Source of the DNA: Methylobacterium platani
Lineage (GTDB): Bacteria; Pseudomonadota; Alphaproteobacteria; Rhizobiales; Beijerinckiaceae
DNA: 42,004 nucleotides
Direction of reading: 5' to 3'
Assembly: GCF_001653715.1 (NCBI RefSeq)
Contig: NZ_LWHQ01000063.1
Location: 4,432-46,435 of the forward strand
In this document: piece by piece, positions 18,015 through 26,234 of the stretch
Layout of the letters: each line of letters opens with the position of its first letter
How positions within the stretch are numbered: the first letter of the stretch is position 1
Notes under the pieces: model-generated
The model's database searches: none
What the model saw: the letters and a program-made list of their open reading frames with translations, nothing else
Told to the model about the DNA's origin: nothing
Program-made: the position numbers and the translations under genes

Positions 18015-18601
18015 TGCTGGCGCGCGGCTTTTCCGACCCCGTCCACGACGCCCAGGGCGTCTTCCGCGCCGTGATGGATGCGCTCGCGCGCCCCGGCACG
18101 CTCCAGCCCCTCGCCGCGACCCTGGAGCCGCCGGCGCCGCTGACGCCCGAGCTCGCCGCCATCGCCCTGGCGCTCGCCGATGCCGACGCGGCCCTCTGGC
18201 TCGACGAGGCGCTGCGGCACGACCCGGCGGTGGCGGATTTCCTGCGCTTCCACACCGGCGCCCGCATCGCGGACGCGCCGTCCGAGGCCGCCTTCGCGCT
18301 GGTCTCCGACGCCGCCGCCTGCCCGGATTTCGCGGCCTTCGCGCAAGGGACGCCGGCCTATCCGGACCGCTCCGCCACCCTGGTGCTGGCGGTCTGCGAC
18401 CTCTCGGACGTCGAGGGCTGGCGCCTCGACGGGCCGGGGATCCGCGAGAGCGCCCGCCTCGCGGCCGCGCCCCTGCCGGCCGACATGCTCGCCCGCCTCG
18501 CCCGCAACCATGCCGGCTTCCCGCAGGGGATCGACCTGATCCTCGCGGCCCCCGGCCGCCTCGCGGCGCTGCCGCGCTCCACCCGCGTCCAGGAGGGCTA
18601 G
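18014..18601 (+). CDS. phnH: C-P lyase core subunit PhnH
   Basis: The 195-residue subunit of the core complex opens with the family sequence GFSDPVHDAQGVFRAVMDAL, followed by ARPGTLQPL, and has a conserved Pro-Gly-rich segment LDGPGIRE and a C-terminus with FPQGIDLIL and LPRSTRVQEG. The length fits PhnH (about 195). The start shares a base with the phnG stop; phnI starts 2 bases after the stop. No unusual residues were noticed. Confidence 0.95.
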   Translation: MLARGFSDPVHDAQGVFRAVMDALARPGTLQPLAATLEPPAPLTPELAAIALALADADAALWLDEALRHDPAVADFLRFHTGARIADAPSEAAFALVSDAAACPDFAAFAQGTPAYPDRSATLVLAVCDLSDVEGWRLDGPGIRESARLAAAPLPADMLARLARNHAGFPQGIDLILAAPGRLAALPRSTRVQEG

Positions 18602-18603
18602 CC

Positions 18604-19710
18604 ATGTACGTGGCCGTGAAGGGCGGCGAGGCCGCCATCGCCAACGCGCACCGGCTGCTCGCCGAGACCCGCCGGGGCGACGCCTCGGTGCCGGAACTGT
18701 CGGTGGCGCAGATCCGCGAGCAGATGGCGCTCCTCGTCGACCGAGTGATGACCGAGGGCTCGCTGCACGATCCCGACCTCGCGGCGCTCGCCCTCAAGCA
18801 GGCCCGCGGCGACCTGATCGAGGCGGTGTTCCTGGTGCGGGCCTACCGCACCACCCTGCCCCGCTTCGGCGCCTCCGAGCCGGTCGAGACCGGCGCCATG
18901 ACCCTCCGCCGGCGCATCTCCGCCACCTACAAGGACCTGCCCGGCGGCCAGGTGCTCGGGCCGACCTTCGATTACACCCACCGCCTGGTCGACTTCGCCC
19001 TCGCCGCCGAAGGCGAGGCGCCGGTGGCGAGCCAAGCCGAGCCGCTGGCGGACGCCGCCCACGCCCCCCGGGTCACCGACCTCCTCAGGCAGGACGGCTT
19101 GATCGAGCCCTCCGCCCCCGACGACGGCTCAGCCCCGGGCGACCTCACCCGCGAGCCGCTCGACTTCCCGGCCGACCGGGCGCTCCGGCTCCAGGCGCTC
19201 GCGCGGGGCGACGAGGGCTTCGTGCTCGCGCTCGGCTACTCGACGCAGCGCGGCTACGGCCGCACCCACCCCTTCGTCGGCGAGATCCGGGTCGGGGCGG
19301 TCGCGGTCGAGTTCGTGCCGGAGGAGCTCGGATTCGCGGTGCCCCTCGGCGAGATCGACCTCACCGAGTGCCAGATGGTCAACCAGTTCCACGGCAGCGC
19401 CGAGGTGCCGCCGCAATTCACCCGCGGCTACGGCCTCGCCTTCGGCCAGAGCGAGCGCAAGGCGATGGCGATGGCCCTCGTCGACCGCGCCTTGCGCGCC
19501 GAGGAGCTGGGCGAGCCGGTCGGCGCTCCGGCGCAGGACCAGGAATTCGTCCTCGCCCATTGCGACGCGCTCCAGGCCACCGGCTTCGTCGAGCACCTGA
19601 AGCTGCCCCACTACGTCGATTTCCAGGCCGAGCTGGAGCTGGTGCGGCGGCTGCGCGCCGAGCACGCCGCTCGACGGGCGGTGCCCGAGATGAAGGAGGC
19701 CGCGGAATGA
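18604..19710 (+). CDS. phnI: C-P lyase core subunit PhnI (nucleosidase)
   Basis: The 368-residue subunit displaces adenine from ATP to form the ribose triphosphate alkylphosphonate intermediate, as known for the family. Seen: start MYVAVKGGEAAIANAHRLL, central FDYTHRLVDFAL, the glutamate-rich stretch GETDLTEC-like (here GEIDLTECQMVNQF), GYGLAFGQSERKAMAMALVD, and the end LPHYVDFQAELELVRRLR. Full family length. The stop overlaps the phnJ start (ATGA). Confidence 0.96.
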   Translation: MYVAVKGGEAAIANAHRLLAETRRGDASVPELSVAQIREQMALLVDRVMTEGSLHDPDLAALALKQARGDLIEAVFLVRAYRTTLPRFGASEPVETGAMTLRRRISATYKDLPGGQVLGPTFDYTHRLVDFALAAEGEAPVASQAEPLADAAHAPRVTDLLRQDGLIEPSAPDDGSAPGDLTREPLDFPADRALRLQALARGDEGFVLALGYSTQRGYGRTHPFVGEIRVGAVAVEFVPEELGFAVPLGEIDLTECQMVNQFHGSAEVPPQFTRGYGLAFGQSERKAMAMALVDRALRAEELGEPVGAPAQDQEFVLAHCDALQATGFVEHLKLPHYVDFQAELELVRRLRAEHAARRAVPEMKEAAE

Positions 19711-20582
19711 ACGCCGCTACCGGCTACAACTTCGCCTATCTCGACGAGGGCACCAAGCGGATGATCCGCCGGGCGATCCTGAAGGCGATCGCGATCCCCG
19801 GCTACCAGGTGCCCTTCGCCTCGCGCGAGATGCCGATGCCCTACGGCTGGGGCACCGGCGGCGTGCAGGTCACCGCCGCCATCCTGGGCCGCGCCGACGT
19901 GCTCAAGGTCATCGACCAGGGCTCCGACGACACGACGAACGCGGTCTCGATCCGCGCCTTCTTCGCCCGCACGGCGGATGTCGCCGTCACTACCCGCACC
20001 CGGGAGGCGACCGTGATCCAGACCCGGCACCGCATCCCGGAGGCGCCGCTCTCCGAGGGCCAGGTCCTGGTCTACCAGGTGCCGATCCCCGAGCCGCTGC
20101 GCTTCCTCGAGCCGCGCGAGACCGAGACGCGCCAGCTCCACGCGCTCGCCGAGTACGGCCTGATGCACGTCAAGCTCTACGAGGACATCGCCCGCCACGG
20201 CCACATCGCCACCACCTACGCCTATCCGGTCGAGGTCGCGGGCCGCTACGTCATGGACCCCTCGCCGACGCCGAAATTCGACAACCCGAAGATGGACGAT
20301 TGCCCGGCGCTGCAGCTCTTCGGGGCCGGCCGCGAGAAGCGCATCTACGCCGTGCCGCCCCACACCCGCGTGAGGAGCCTCGACTTCGAGGATCATCCGT
20401 TCCGGGTCCAGAGCTTCGACAGGCCGTGCGCGCTGTGCGGCGCGGAAGGGGTCTATCTCGACGAGGTGCTGCTCGACGATGCCGGCGGGCGGATGTTCGT
20501 CTGCTCGGACACCGACCATTGCGAGGAGCGGCGGGCCGACGGGCATGTCGGGACCGGCGGCATGGAGGCGGCGCATGTCTGA
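19707..20582 (+). CDS. phnJ: PhnJ, radical-SAM C-P lyase
   Basis: The 291-residue iron-sulfur enzyme breaks the carbon-phosphorus bond. Its four cysteines fall at residues 241, 244, 266 and 272 in the pattern C-x2-C-x21-C-x5-C (CALCG to CSDTDHC). These are the numbers known for the Escherichia coli enzyme, where 241/244/266 bind the cluster and 272 is the radical cysteine. Also seen: YNFAYLDEGTKRMIRRAILK, MPMPYGWGTGG and GSDDTTNAVSIR. The enzyme should be active. Translation is coupled to phnI; the end overlaps the acetyltransferase gene by 8 bases. Confidence 0.97.
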   Translation: MNAATGYNFAYLDEGTKRMIRRAILKAIAIPGYQVPFASREMPMPYGWGTGGVQVTAAILGRADVLKVIDQGSDDTTNAVSIRAFFARTADVAVTTRTREATVIQTRHRIPEAPLSEGQVLVYQVPIPEPLRFLEPRETETRQLHALAEYGLMHVKLYEDIARHGHIATTYAYPVEVAGRYVMDPSPTPKFDNPKMDDCPALQLFGAGREKRIYAVPPHTRVRSLDFEDHPFRVQSFDRPCALCGAEGVYLDEVLLDDAGGRMFVCSDTDHCEERRADGHVGTGGMEAAHV

Positions 20583-21321
20583 CCTGACCGTCCGCCGGGC
20601 GCAGGAACCCGACCTGCCGGCGGTGCTCGGCCTCTACGCCGAACTGAACGCCGGGCGGGTCGCGACCCTGCCCCACGCCGAGGCCCTGCTCCGACGCCTC
20701 GACGATTATCCCGATTACGGGCTCTACGTCGCCGAGGTCGGGGGCCGGATCGTCGGCACGTTCTGCCTCGTCGTCCTCGACAACATCGCCCATTGGGGCA
20801 CGCCCTCGGCCCTCGTCGAGAGCGTGGTGGTGGCGGAGGCCGAGCGCGGCACCGGCCTCGGCCGGCGGATGATGCGGGAGGCCGGCCGCCTCGCGGGCGA
20901 GAAGGGCTGCTACAAGCTCGCCCTGTCCTCGAACGTCGACGCCAAGCCCGCCCACCGCTTCTACGAGAGCCTCGGCTTCGAGCGCTACGGCTACAGCTTC
21001 CGCCTCGATCCCCCCTTCACGGGCGATGCAGGGCTGTCCGGAGACGGAGAAGCCACTGGTTCCCCCTCTCCCCGCGGGCGGGGAGAGGCCTTCGCCCCCC
21101 TTGTCGGGGGTGAAGGAAGCCCGAAGGGCGAGGGTGAGGGGGGACTTCCGGAGGAGTCTCACTCGTCGAGACCCCCTCACCCTCGCTCCGGCTTCGCCTC
21201 CGCTCGTCACGACCCCGACAAGGGGGCCGTGACCCTCTCCCCGCCCGCGGGGAGAGGAGAAGGCCTGCGCCTTTCACCGGCATTCAACAGCCCGGCACGC
21301 GACGAGGAGACGACGGCATGA
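20575..21321 (+). CDS. GNAT acetyltransferase in the C-P lyase operon, tail encoded by a repeat
   Basis: The first 150 or so residues are a GNAT N-acetyltransferase: VRRAQEPDLPAVLGLY, GGRIVGTFCL, VESVVVAEAERGTGLGRRMM (acetyl-CoA loop) and AHRFYESLGFERYGYSF at the end of the fold. By context it could acetylate aminoalkylphosphonates, as PhnO does, but it is not a close PhnO by eye. From about 21065 the frame runs through dispersed repeat copy C, adding roughly 95 low-complexity Gly/Pro/Ser/Arg residues, and stops at 21319-21321, overlapping the phnK ATG by 4 bases. The start overlaps phnJ by 8 bases. Total length is 248 residues against a normal 150-160. Confidence 0.88.
   Translation: MSDLTVRRAQEPDLPAVLGLYAELNAGRVATLPHAEALLRRLDDYPDYGLYVAEVGGRIVGTFCLVVLDNIAHWGTPSALVESVVVAEAERGTGLGRRMMREAGRLAGEKGCYKLALSSNVDAKPAHRFYESLGFERYGYSFRLDPPFTGDAGLSGDGEATGSPSPRGRGEAFAPLVGGEGSPKGEGEGGLPEESHSSRPPHPRSGFASARHDPDKGAVTLSPPAGRGEGLRLSPAFNSPARDEETTA
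21065..21275. repeat. Dispersed palindromic repeat, copy C, inside the acetyltransferase gene
   Basis: Left arm CCTCTCCCCGCGGGCGGGGA begins at 21065 and right arm CCTCTCCCCGCCCGCGGGGA at about 21233. The centre pairs GCGAGGGTGAGGGGGGACTT with CCCCCTCACCCTCGC, and the element ends GCGCCTTTC. A further inner pair, CCCCCCTTGTCGGGGG, is a short hairpin. It matches copies A and B in arm sequence, order and end, and is in coding sequence here. Confidence 0.88.
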
Positions 21322-22091
21322 GCACCCCCCTGCTCCAGGCCCGCGGCCTGACCAGGCATTACGGCGCCCGCCTGGGGTGCGCCGACGTGTCCTTCGACCT
21401 CGATCCCGGCGAGGTGCTGGCGATCGTCGGCGAATCCGGCTCCGGCAAGTCGACGCTGCTCTCGCTCGTCGCCACCGAGCTGGCCCCCGATTCCGGCAGC
21501 GTCTCCTATCGGATGCGCGACGGGCGATTGCGCGACCTCGCGACGTTGAGCGAGGCCGAGCGCCGGGCGCTGATGCGCACCGACTGGGGCTTCGTGCGCC
21601 AGGACGCGCGGCAGGGCCTGCGGATGGCGGTCTCGGCCGGCGGCAATGTCGGCGAGCGGCTGATGGGGGCCGGCGCACGCCACTACGGCCAGATCCGTGC
21701 GACCGCGCTCGACTGGCTGAACAAGGTCGAGATCGCCCCCGACCGGGTCGACGACCCGCCGACCCGGTTCTCCGGCGGCATGCGCCAGCGGCTCCAGATC
21801 GCCCGCAACCTCGTCACCGGCCCGCGCCTCGTGCTGATGGACGAGCCGACCTCGGGCCTCGACGTCTCGGTCCAGGCCCGCCTGCTCGACCTGATCCGCG
21901 GCCTCGTCGCGGAACTGGGCCTCGCCGTCATCATCGTCACCCACGACCTCGCGGTGGCCCGGCTCCTGTCGCACCGGGTGATGGTGATGCGGGCCGGGCG
22001 GGTGATCGAGACCGGCCTGACCGACCAGGTGCTCGACGATCCGGCCGAGCCCTACACCCAGCTCCTCGTCTCCTCGGTGCTCGCCGCATGA
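21318..22091 (+). CDS. phnK: PhnK, ABC-type ATPase of the C-P lyase complex
   Basis: This 257-residue ATP-binding protein is not a transporter subunit in function; PhnK is known to bind the PhnGHIJ core. Walker A GESGSGKST, signature FSGGMRQRLQIARNL, Walker B LVLMDEPTSGLD and switch VTHDLAVARL are intact. The PhnK-specific insert after Walker A (YRMRDGRLRDLATLSEAERR, then RTDWGFVRQDARQGLRM) separates it from dipeptide-importer ATPases. Start and stop are coupled by ATGA to the acetyltransferase and phnL. Confidence 0.96.
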   Translation: MSTPLLQARGLTRHYGARLGCADVSFDLDPGEVLAIVGESGSGKSTLLSLVATELAPDSGSVSYRMRDGRLRDLATLSEAERRALMRTDWGFVRQDARQGLRMAVSAGGNVGERLMGAGARHYGQIRATALDWLNKVEIAPDRVDDPPTRFSGGMRQRLQIARNLVTGPRLVLMDEPTSGLDVSVQARLLDLIRGLVAELGLAVIIVTHDLAVARLLSHRVMVMRAGRVIETGLTDQVLDDPAEPYTQLLVSSVLAA

Positions 22092-22807
22092 ATCCCGTCC
22101 AGAATGCGCCCGCGCTCGAATTCCGCAATGTGGCCAAGACCTTCACCCTGCACCTGCGCGGCGGCGTGCAATTGCCGGTGATGGGCGGCGCCGACCTCGC
22201 CGTGCATCCGGGCGAGTGCGTGGTGCTCGGCGGGCCGTCGGGGGCGGGAAAATCCTCGCTCCTCAAGATGGCCTACGGCAATTACCGCTGCGACCACGGG
22301 CGGATCCTGGTGCGCGACGGCGGGCGCGTGGTCGACGTCGCCGCGGCCTCGCCCCGCGAGGTGCTGGTCTTGCGCCGCCGCACCATCTCCTACGTGTCGC
22401 AGTTCCTGCGGGTGATCCCGCGGGTCGGCGCCCGCGAGGTGGTGGCCTCGGCCGCCCGCGAGGGCGGCATGGCGGCCGATCTCGCCCTCGCCCGGGCCGA
22501 GGAGCTCCTCGCCCGCCTCAACCTGCCCGAGCGCCTGTGGGACCTGCCGCCCGCGACGTTCTCGGGCGGCGAGCAGCAGCGGGTCAACATCGCCCGCGGG
22601 CTGATCGCCGAGCGGCCGATCCTGCTCCTCGACGAGCCGACCGCCTCCCTCGACGCGCAGAACCGCGCCGTGGTGGTGGAGCTGATCCGCGCCCGCCAGG
22701 CCGCCGGGGCGGCCTTGCTCGGCATCTTCCACGACACCGACGTGCGCGAGGCGGTGGCGACCCGGGTGGTCGACGTCACGGCCTTCCGCCGGCAACACGC
22801 CGCTTGA
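22088..22807 (+). CDS. phnL: PhnL, ABC-type ATPase of the C-P lyase pathway
   Basis: The 239-residue product has the PhnL opening VAKTFTLHLRGGVQLPVMGG, Walker A GPSGAGKSS, the stretch YGNYRCDHGRILVRDGG specific to PhnL, signature FSGGEQQRVNIARGL and Walker B ILLLDEPTASLD. It acts with PhnG, PhnH and PhnI in activation of the phosphonate, as known for the family. The start overlaps the phnK stop (ATGA); phnM begins 29 bases after its stop. Confidence 0.96.
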   Translation: MNPVQNAPALEFRNVAKTFTLHLRGGVQLPVMGGADLAVHPGECVVLGGPSGAGKSSLLKMAYGNYRCDHGRILVRDGGRVVDVAAASPREVLVLRRRTISYVSQFLRVIPRVGAREVVASAAREGGMAADLALARAEELLARLNLPERLWDLPPATFSGGEQQRVNIARGLIAERPILLLDEPTASLDAQNRAVVVELIRARQAAGAALLGIFHDTDVREAVATRVVDVTAFRRQHAA

Positions 22808-22836
22808 GACATACGCTGAGAGAACTGGGGACCTCC

Positions 22837-23973
22837 ATGCAAGACCGGATCCTCGAGAACGCCACCCTGGTGCTGCCCGACCGGGTCCAGCGCGGCTGGC
22901 TCGCCGTGGTCGACGGCCGCATCGCCGAGATCGGCGAGGGCCGGGCGCCGGAACGCGGCCTCGATCTCGACGGCGACCACCTGATCCCGGGCCTCGTCGA
23001 GCTGCACACCGACCACCTCGAGAGCCACTACGCGCCCCGCCCCAAGGTGCGCTGGCACCCGCTCGGCGCCGTGCTGGCCTACGACGCGCAGATCGCGGCG
23101 TCCGGCATCACCACGGTGTTCGATTCGCTGCGCGCCGGCAGCGACCCGGACGGCAGCGGGCTCGGCCCCGAGCTGATGCAGCTCGCCGGCGCGATCGAGA
23201 CCGCCCGAGGTGCCGACCTGTTCCGCGCCGAGCACCGCACGCACCTGCGCTGCGAGATACCCTCCGCCGACCTGATGGACACGGTGCGGGACTTCACCGC
23301 CCGCTACCCCGTCGGGCTGATCTCGCTGATGGACCACACGCCCGGTCAGCGGCAGTTCCGCGACATCGAGAAGTACTACACCTACGCCACCCGCGGCGGC
23401 CGCTCGATCGTCGAGATCCAGGCCAACACCGCGATGAAGATCCGCGACGGCCAGGCCTTCAACGCGGTCAACCGCCTGGCCCTGGTGGCGCTGGCGCAGG
23501 AGCACGGCATCGCGCTCGCCAGCCACGACGACACGACCCTCGCCGACGTCGCCATGGCGAAGGACGAGGGCGTGCGCCTCGCCGAGTTCCCGACGACGCT
23601 CGAGGCCGCGCAGGCCTCCCGCGAGGCCGGCATCACCGTGATGATGGGGGCGCCGAACCTGATCCGCGGCGGCTCGCATTCCGGCAACGTCGCGGCGGAA
23701 GCCCTCGCCCGCGAGGGCCTGCTCGACGTGCTCTCCTCCGATTACGTGCCGGGCAGCCTGATGATGGCGGCGTTCGGGTTGCACGAGCGCGTCGCGTCCA
23801 TCACCCTGCCGGAGGCGATCGCCACGGTCACCGCCAACCCGGCCCGGGCGACCGGCCTCGACGATCGCGGCAGCATCGCCCCGGATCTGCGCGCCGACCT
23901 CGCGCGGGTGCGCCTCGCCGAGGGCGTGCCGGTGGTGCGCCAGGTCTGGCGCCAGGGCCGGCGGGTCGCCTGA
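22837..23973 (+). CDS. phnM: PhnM, alkylphosphonate triphosphate hydrolase
   Basis: The 378-residue amidohydrolase-fold enzyme removes pyrophosphate from the ribose triphosphate phosphonate. Metal-binding segments seen: VELHTDHLESH near residue 56, the conserved MDHTPGQRQFRD, ASHDDTT in the middle, and SDYVPGSLMMAAF near the end. A ribosome site (GGGGA) lies about 7 bases before the ATG at 22837. The open frame upstream is a shadow of phnL. The stop overlaps phnN (TGATG). Confidence 0.96.
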   Translation: MQDRILENATLVLPDRVQRGWLAVVDGRIAEIGEGRAPERGLDLDGDHLIPGLVELHTDHLESHYAPRPKVRWHPLGAVLAYDAQIAASGITTVFDSLRAGSDPDGSGLGPELMQLAGAIETARGADLFRAEHRTHLRCEIPSADLMDTVRDFTARYPVGLISLMDHTPGQRQFRDIEKYYTYATRGGRSIVEIQANTAMKIRDGQAFNAVNRLALVALAQEHGIALASHDDTTLADVAMAKDEGVRLAEFPTTLEAAQASREAGITVMMGAPNLIRGGSHSGNVAAEALAREGLLDVLSSDYVPGSLMMAAFGLHERVASITLPEAIATVTANPARATGLDDRGSIAPDLRADLARVRLAEGVPVVRQVWRQGRRVA

Positions 23974-24506
23974 TGGGGACCGGCGGCTTCGTCCTGGTGG
24001 TCGGCCCGAGTGGGGCCGGCAAGGACACCCTCCTGCGGCTCGCCCGCGAGGCCCTGGCGGGGGAGCCCCGCTACGTCTTCCCGCGCCGCCTCGTCACCCG
24101 CCCGCCCTCGGTCCACGAGGACAACGAGGCGATCGGCGAGGCGGAGTTCGCGGCGGGCGAGGCGGAGGGGCGCTTCGCCCTGTCCTGGCGCGCCCACGAC
24201 CTCGGCTACGCGCTGCCGGCCGCGACCGCTTCGCTCGCCCGCGACGGGCACGTCGTCGTCTGCAACGTCTCGCGCCGGGTCGTCGACGAGGCGCGCCGGC
24301 GCCTGCCGGCGGTCACCGTGGTCGAGGTCACGGCGCCGCCGGGCGTGCTCGCCGCCCGCCTCGCCGCCCGCGGCCGGCCCGAGGACGGCGATCTCGCGGC
24401 GCGGCTCGCCCGCTCGGCCCCGGTCGCCGCCGATTGCCTCGTGGTGAACGATCGCGCGCCGGAGGCCGGGGCGGAACGGCTCCTCGCCCACCTGCGGGCG
24501 CGCTGA
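23973..24506 (+). CDS. phnN: PhnN, ribose 1,5-bisphosphate phosphokinase
   Basis: The 177-residue guanylate-kinase-like enzyme converts ribose 1,5-bisphosphate to PRPP. Walker A is GPSGAGKDT at residues 11-19, RLVTRPP is the acceptor-binding segment and FALSWRAHDLGYALP the characteristic PhnN stretch. The end contains DCLVVNDRAPEAGAERLL. It is the last recognised gene of the operon; phnP, phnO and phnCDE are not present next to it. Confidence 0.95.
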   Translation: MGTGGFVLVVGPSGAGKDTLLRLAREALAGEPRYVFPRRLVTRPPSVHEDNEAIGEAEFAAGEAEGRFALSWRAHDLGYALPAATASLARDGHVVVCNVSRRVVDEARRRLPAVTVVEVTAPPGVLAARLAARGRPEDGDLAARLARSAPVAADCLVVNDRAPEAGAERLLAHLRAR

Positions 24507-24533
24507 CGGCGCCGCGCCGCCCCGGAACAAGGC

Positions 24534-24549
24534 CTTTCCCTTGGGAAAG
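24534..24549 (+). terminator. Small hairpin after phnN
   Basis: CTTTCCCTTGGGAAAG is a perfect palindrome 27 bases after the phnN stop. It lacks a following T-tract and the stem is short, so it may at most help end the phn transcript. The rest of 24507-24665 holds the promoter region of the next gene; no clear boxes were seen. Confidence 0.3.
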
Positions 24550-24665
24550 ATTCCACCGGGACGGCGACGTCCGCGGACGGCCTTTGCGAAACCTTCGGCC
24601 TCGTCCATGATTTCTGAACGCCCCCCGTGATCGGGAGGGCCGAACGGGAGATCAGGACCGCCGTG

Positions 24666-26204
24666 ATGAGCGAACCGCGCGAGACCGAGCTGAAGCTGGA
24701 TGTCGAGGCCTCCGACCTCGCACGCCTGCGGGAGCATCCGCTGCTCGCCGGGACCTGGACCGAGACCGAGCTGACCTCGGTCTACTACGACACGCCGGAC
24801 GGCCGCCTGCGCGAGGCCGGCTACACCCTGCGGGTCCGCCGCGACGGCGAGCGCCACATCCAGACCGTGAAGGCCCGGGGCCCGGCCGCCGCCGGCCTGT
24901 TCGACCGGCCGGAATGGGAGAGCGACGTGGCCGGCGAGCGGCCGGACCCCGCCTCCTTCGCCGGTACCCCCGTCGCCGCGCTCCTCGACGGCGCGGACGA
25001 CCTCGCGCCCCTCTACACCTCGACGGTGACCCGCAGCGTGCGCCGCCTCGCCGATACCGGGCCGGCGGGCAGCCGCATCGAGGTCGCCCTCGACCGCGGC
25101 CGGGTCTGGGGACCGGACGACCGGGTCTCGCCGATCAGCGAGATCGAGTTCGAGCTGACCGGCGGCTCGCCGCAGGCCCTGTTCGACCTCGCCCGCACGC
25201 TCGCCGCCGACGTGCCCCTGCGCCTCGGCGTGCTGAGCAAGTTCGAGCGCGGCGACGCCCTGGTCGCGGGGCGGCTCGGCCGCGCCGTGAAGGCCGAGCC
25301 GGTGTCCCTCACCCCGGACATGACCGCCGCCAAGGCGTTCCAGGCCGTGGCCTATGCCTGCCTGCGCCAGATGCGGCTCAACGAGACCGTGCTGCTGGCG
25401 CGCCGCGACGTCGAGGCCCTGCACCAGCTGCGGGTGTCGCTGCGCCGCCTGCGCTCGGCCTTCTCGCTGTTCGGCGCGGTGATCGAGGACCGGCGCGTGC
25501 CCGGGATCAAGGCCGAGCTGAAGCGCCTGATCGAGCCGTTCGGCCATGCCCGCAACCTCGACGTCTATCTCGGCAAGACCCTGCCGCGCGAGCGCGAGCG
25601 GCGCCCGGACGAGCCCGGGCTCCTGATCCTCGAGCGCCACCTCGAGACCGAGCGCGCGGCGGCGCACGACGCGGTGCGGGCGGTGCTGGAGAGCCGCGCG
25701 TGGCGCGACTTCCTCCTCGATCTCGTCGCCTGGATCGAGAGCGGTCCCTGGCTCGGCCCGGACAATGCCGGCGCCGCCCGCCGCGATGGCCCGGCCCGGG
25801 CCTTCGCCACCGAAGAGCTGGAGCGGCGCCGCCGCCAGGTGAAGAAGCGCGGCCGCCACCTCGCCGATCTCGACCCCGAGGCGCGCCACCGGGTGCGGAT
25901 CGCCGCCAAGAAGCTGCGCTACGGCGCCGAGTTCTTCGCCGCCCTCTACGATGGCAGGAAGGCCGCCAAGCGCCACAAGGTCTTCGTCGAGGCCCTGGCC
26001 GACCTGCAGGACCACCTCGGCGACCTCAACGACATCGCCACCGCCCATACCCTGGCGGCCGAGCTCGCCCGGGGCGCGCCGGAGGGCGCGGTCTTCGCCG
26101 CCGGGATGGCCACCGCCGACACCGAGGCGCGCAGCCGGCACCTGCTGGCCGCGGCCGACACGGCGCACGAGGCCTTGATCGACGTGCGGCCGTTCTGGCG
26201 CTGA
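24666..26204 (+). CDS. CYTH-CHAD domain protein, putative inorganic triphosphatase
   Basis: The 512-residue product has an N-terminal CYTH domain (residues about 5-205) with the ExExK motif ETELK at 6-10, YYDTPDGRLREAGYTLRVRR, KARGP and EIEFELTGG. A C-terminal CHAD domain (about 225-505) is helical with conserved histidines: ALHQLRVSLRRLRSAF, GHARNLDVYL, and RHRVRIAAKKLRYGAEFF. CYTH enzymes hydrolyse triphosphates such as tripolyphosphate; CHAD domains bind polyphosphate. I chose the ATG before SEPRETELK; a GTG 39 bases earlier in frame is less likely. Both domains link to phosphate metabolism, as does the phn operon before it, but a shared transcript is not shown. Confidence 0.92.
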   Translation: MSEPRETELKLDVEASDLARLREHPLLAGTWTETELTSVYYDTPDGRLREAGYTLRVRRDGERHIQTVKARGPAAAGLFDRPEWESDVAGERPDPASFAGTPVAALLDGADDLAPLYTSTVTRSVRRLADTGPAGSRIEVALDRGRVWGPDDRVSPISEIEFELTGGSPQALFDLARTLAADVPLRLGVLSKFERGDALVAGRLGRAVKAEPVSLTPDMTAAKAFQAVAYACLRQMRLNETVLLARRDVEALHQLRVSLRRLRSAFSLFGAVIEDRRVPGIKAELKRLIEPFGHARNLDVYLGKTLPRERERRPDEPGLLILERHLETERAAAHDAVRAVLESRAWRDFLLDLVAWIESGPWLGPDNAGAARRDGPARAFATEELERRRRQVKKRGRHLADLDPEARHRVRIAAKKLRYGAEFFAALYDGRKAAKRHKVFVEALADLQDHLGDLNDIATAHTLAAELARGAPEGAVFAAGMATADTEARSRHLLAAADTAHEALIDVRPFWR

Positions 26205-26213
26205 CGGGAAGGG

Positions 26214-26234
26214 CCCCGCGCGTCAGGCGCGGGG
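26214..26234. terminator. Hairpin between convergent genes
   Basis: CCCCGCGC and GCGCGGGG form an 8-bp stem with loop GTCAG, between the CYTH-CHAD stop and the last codons of rlmB. A hairpin here could serve transcripts from both sides, though no T-tract is present. Confidence 0.35.

Noticed and set aside
23742..26168. Very long open frame (808 codons) on the minus strand opposite phnN and the CYTH-CHAD gene
   Set aside because: It is an antisense shadow of GC-rich genes with strong family motifs; its translation is Arg/Gly/His-rich without any domain.
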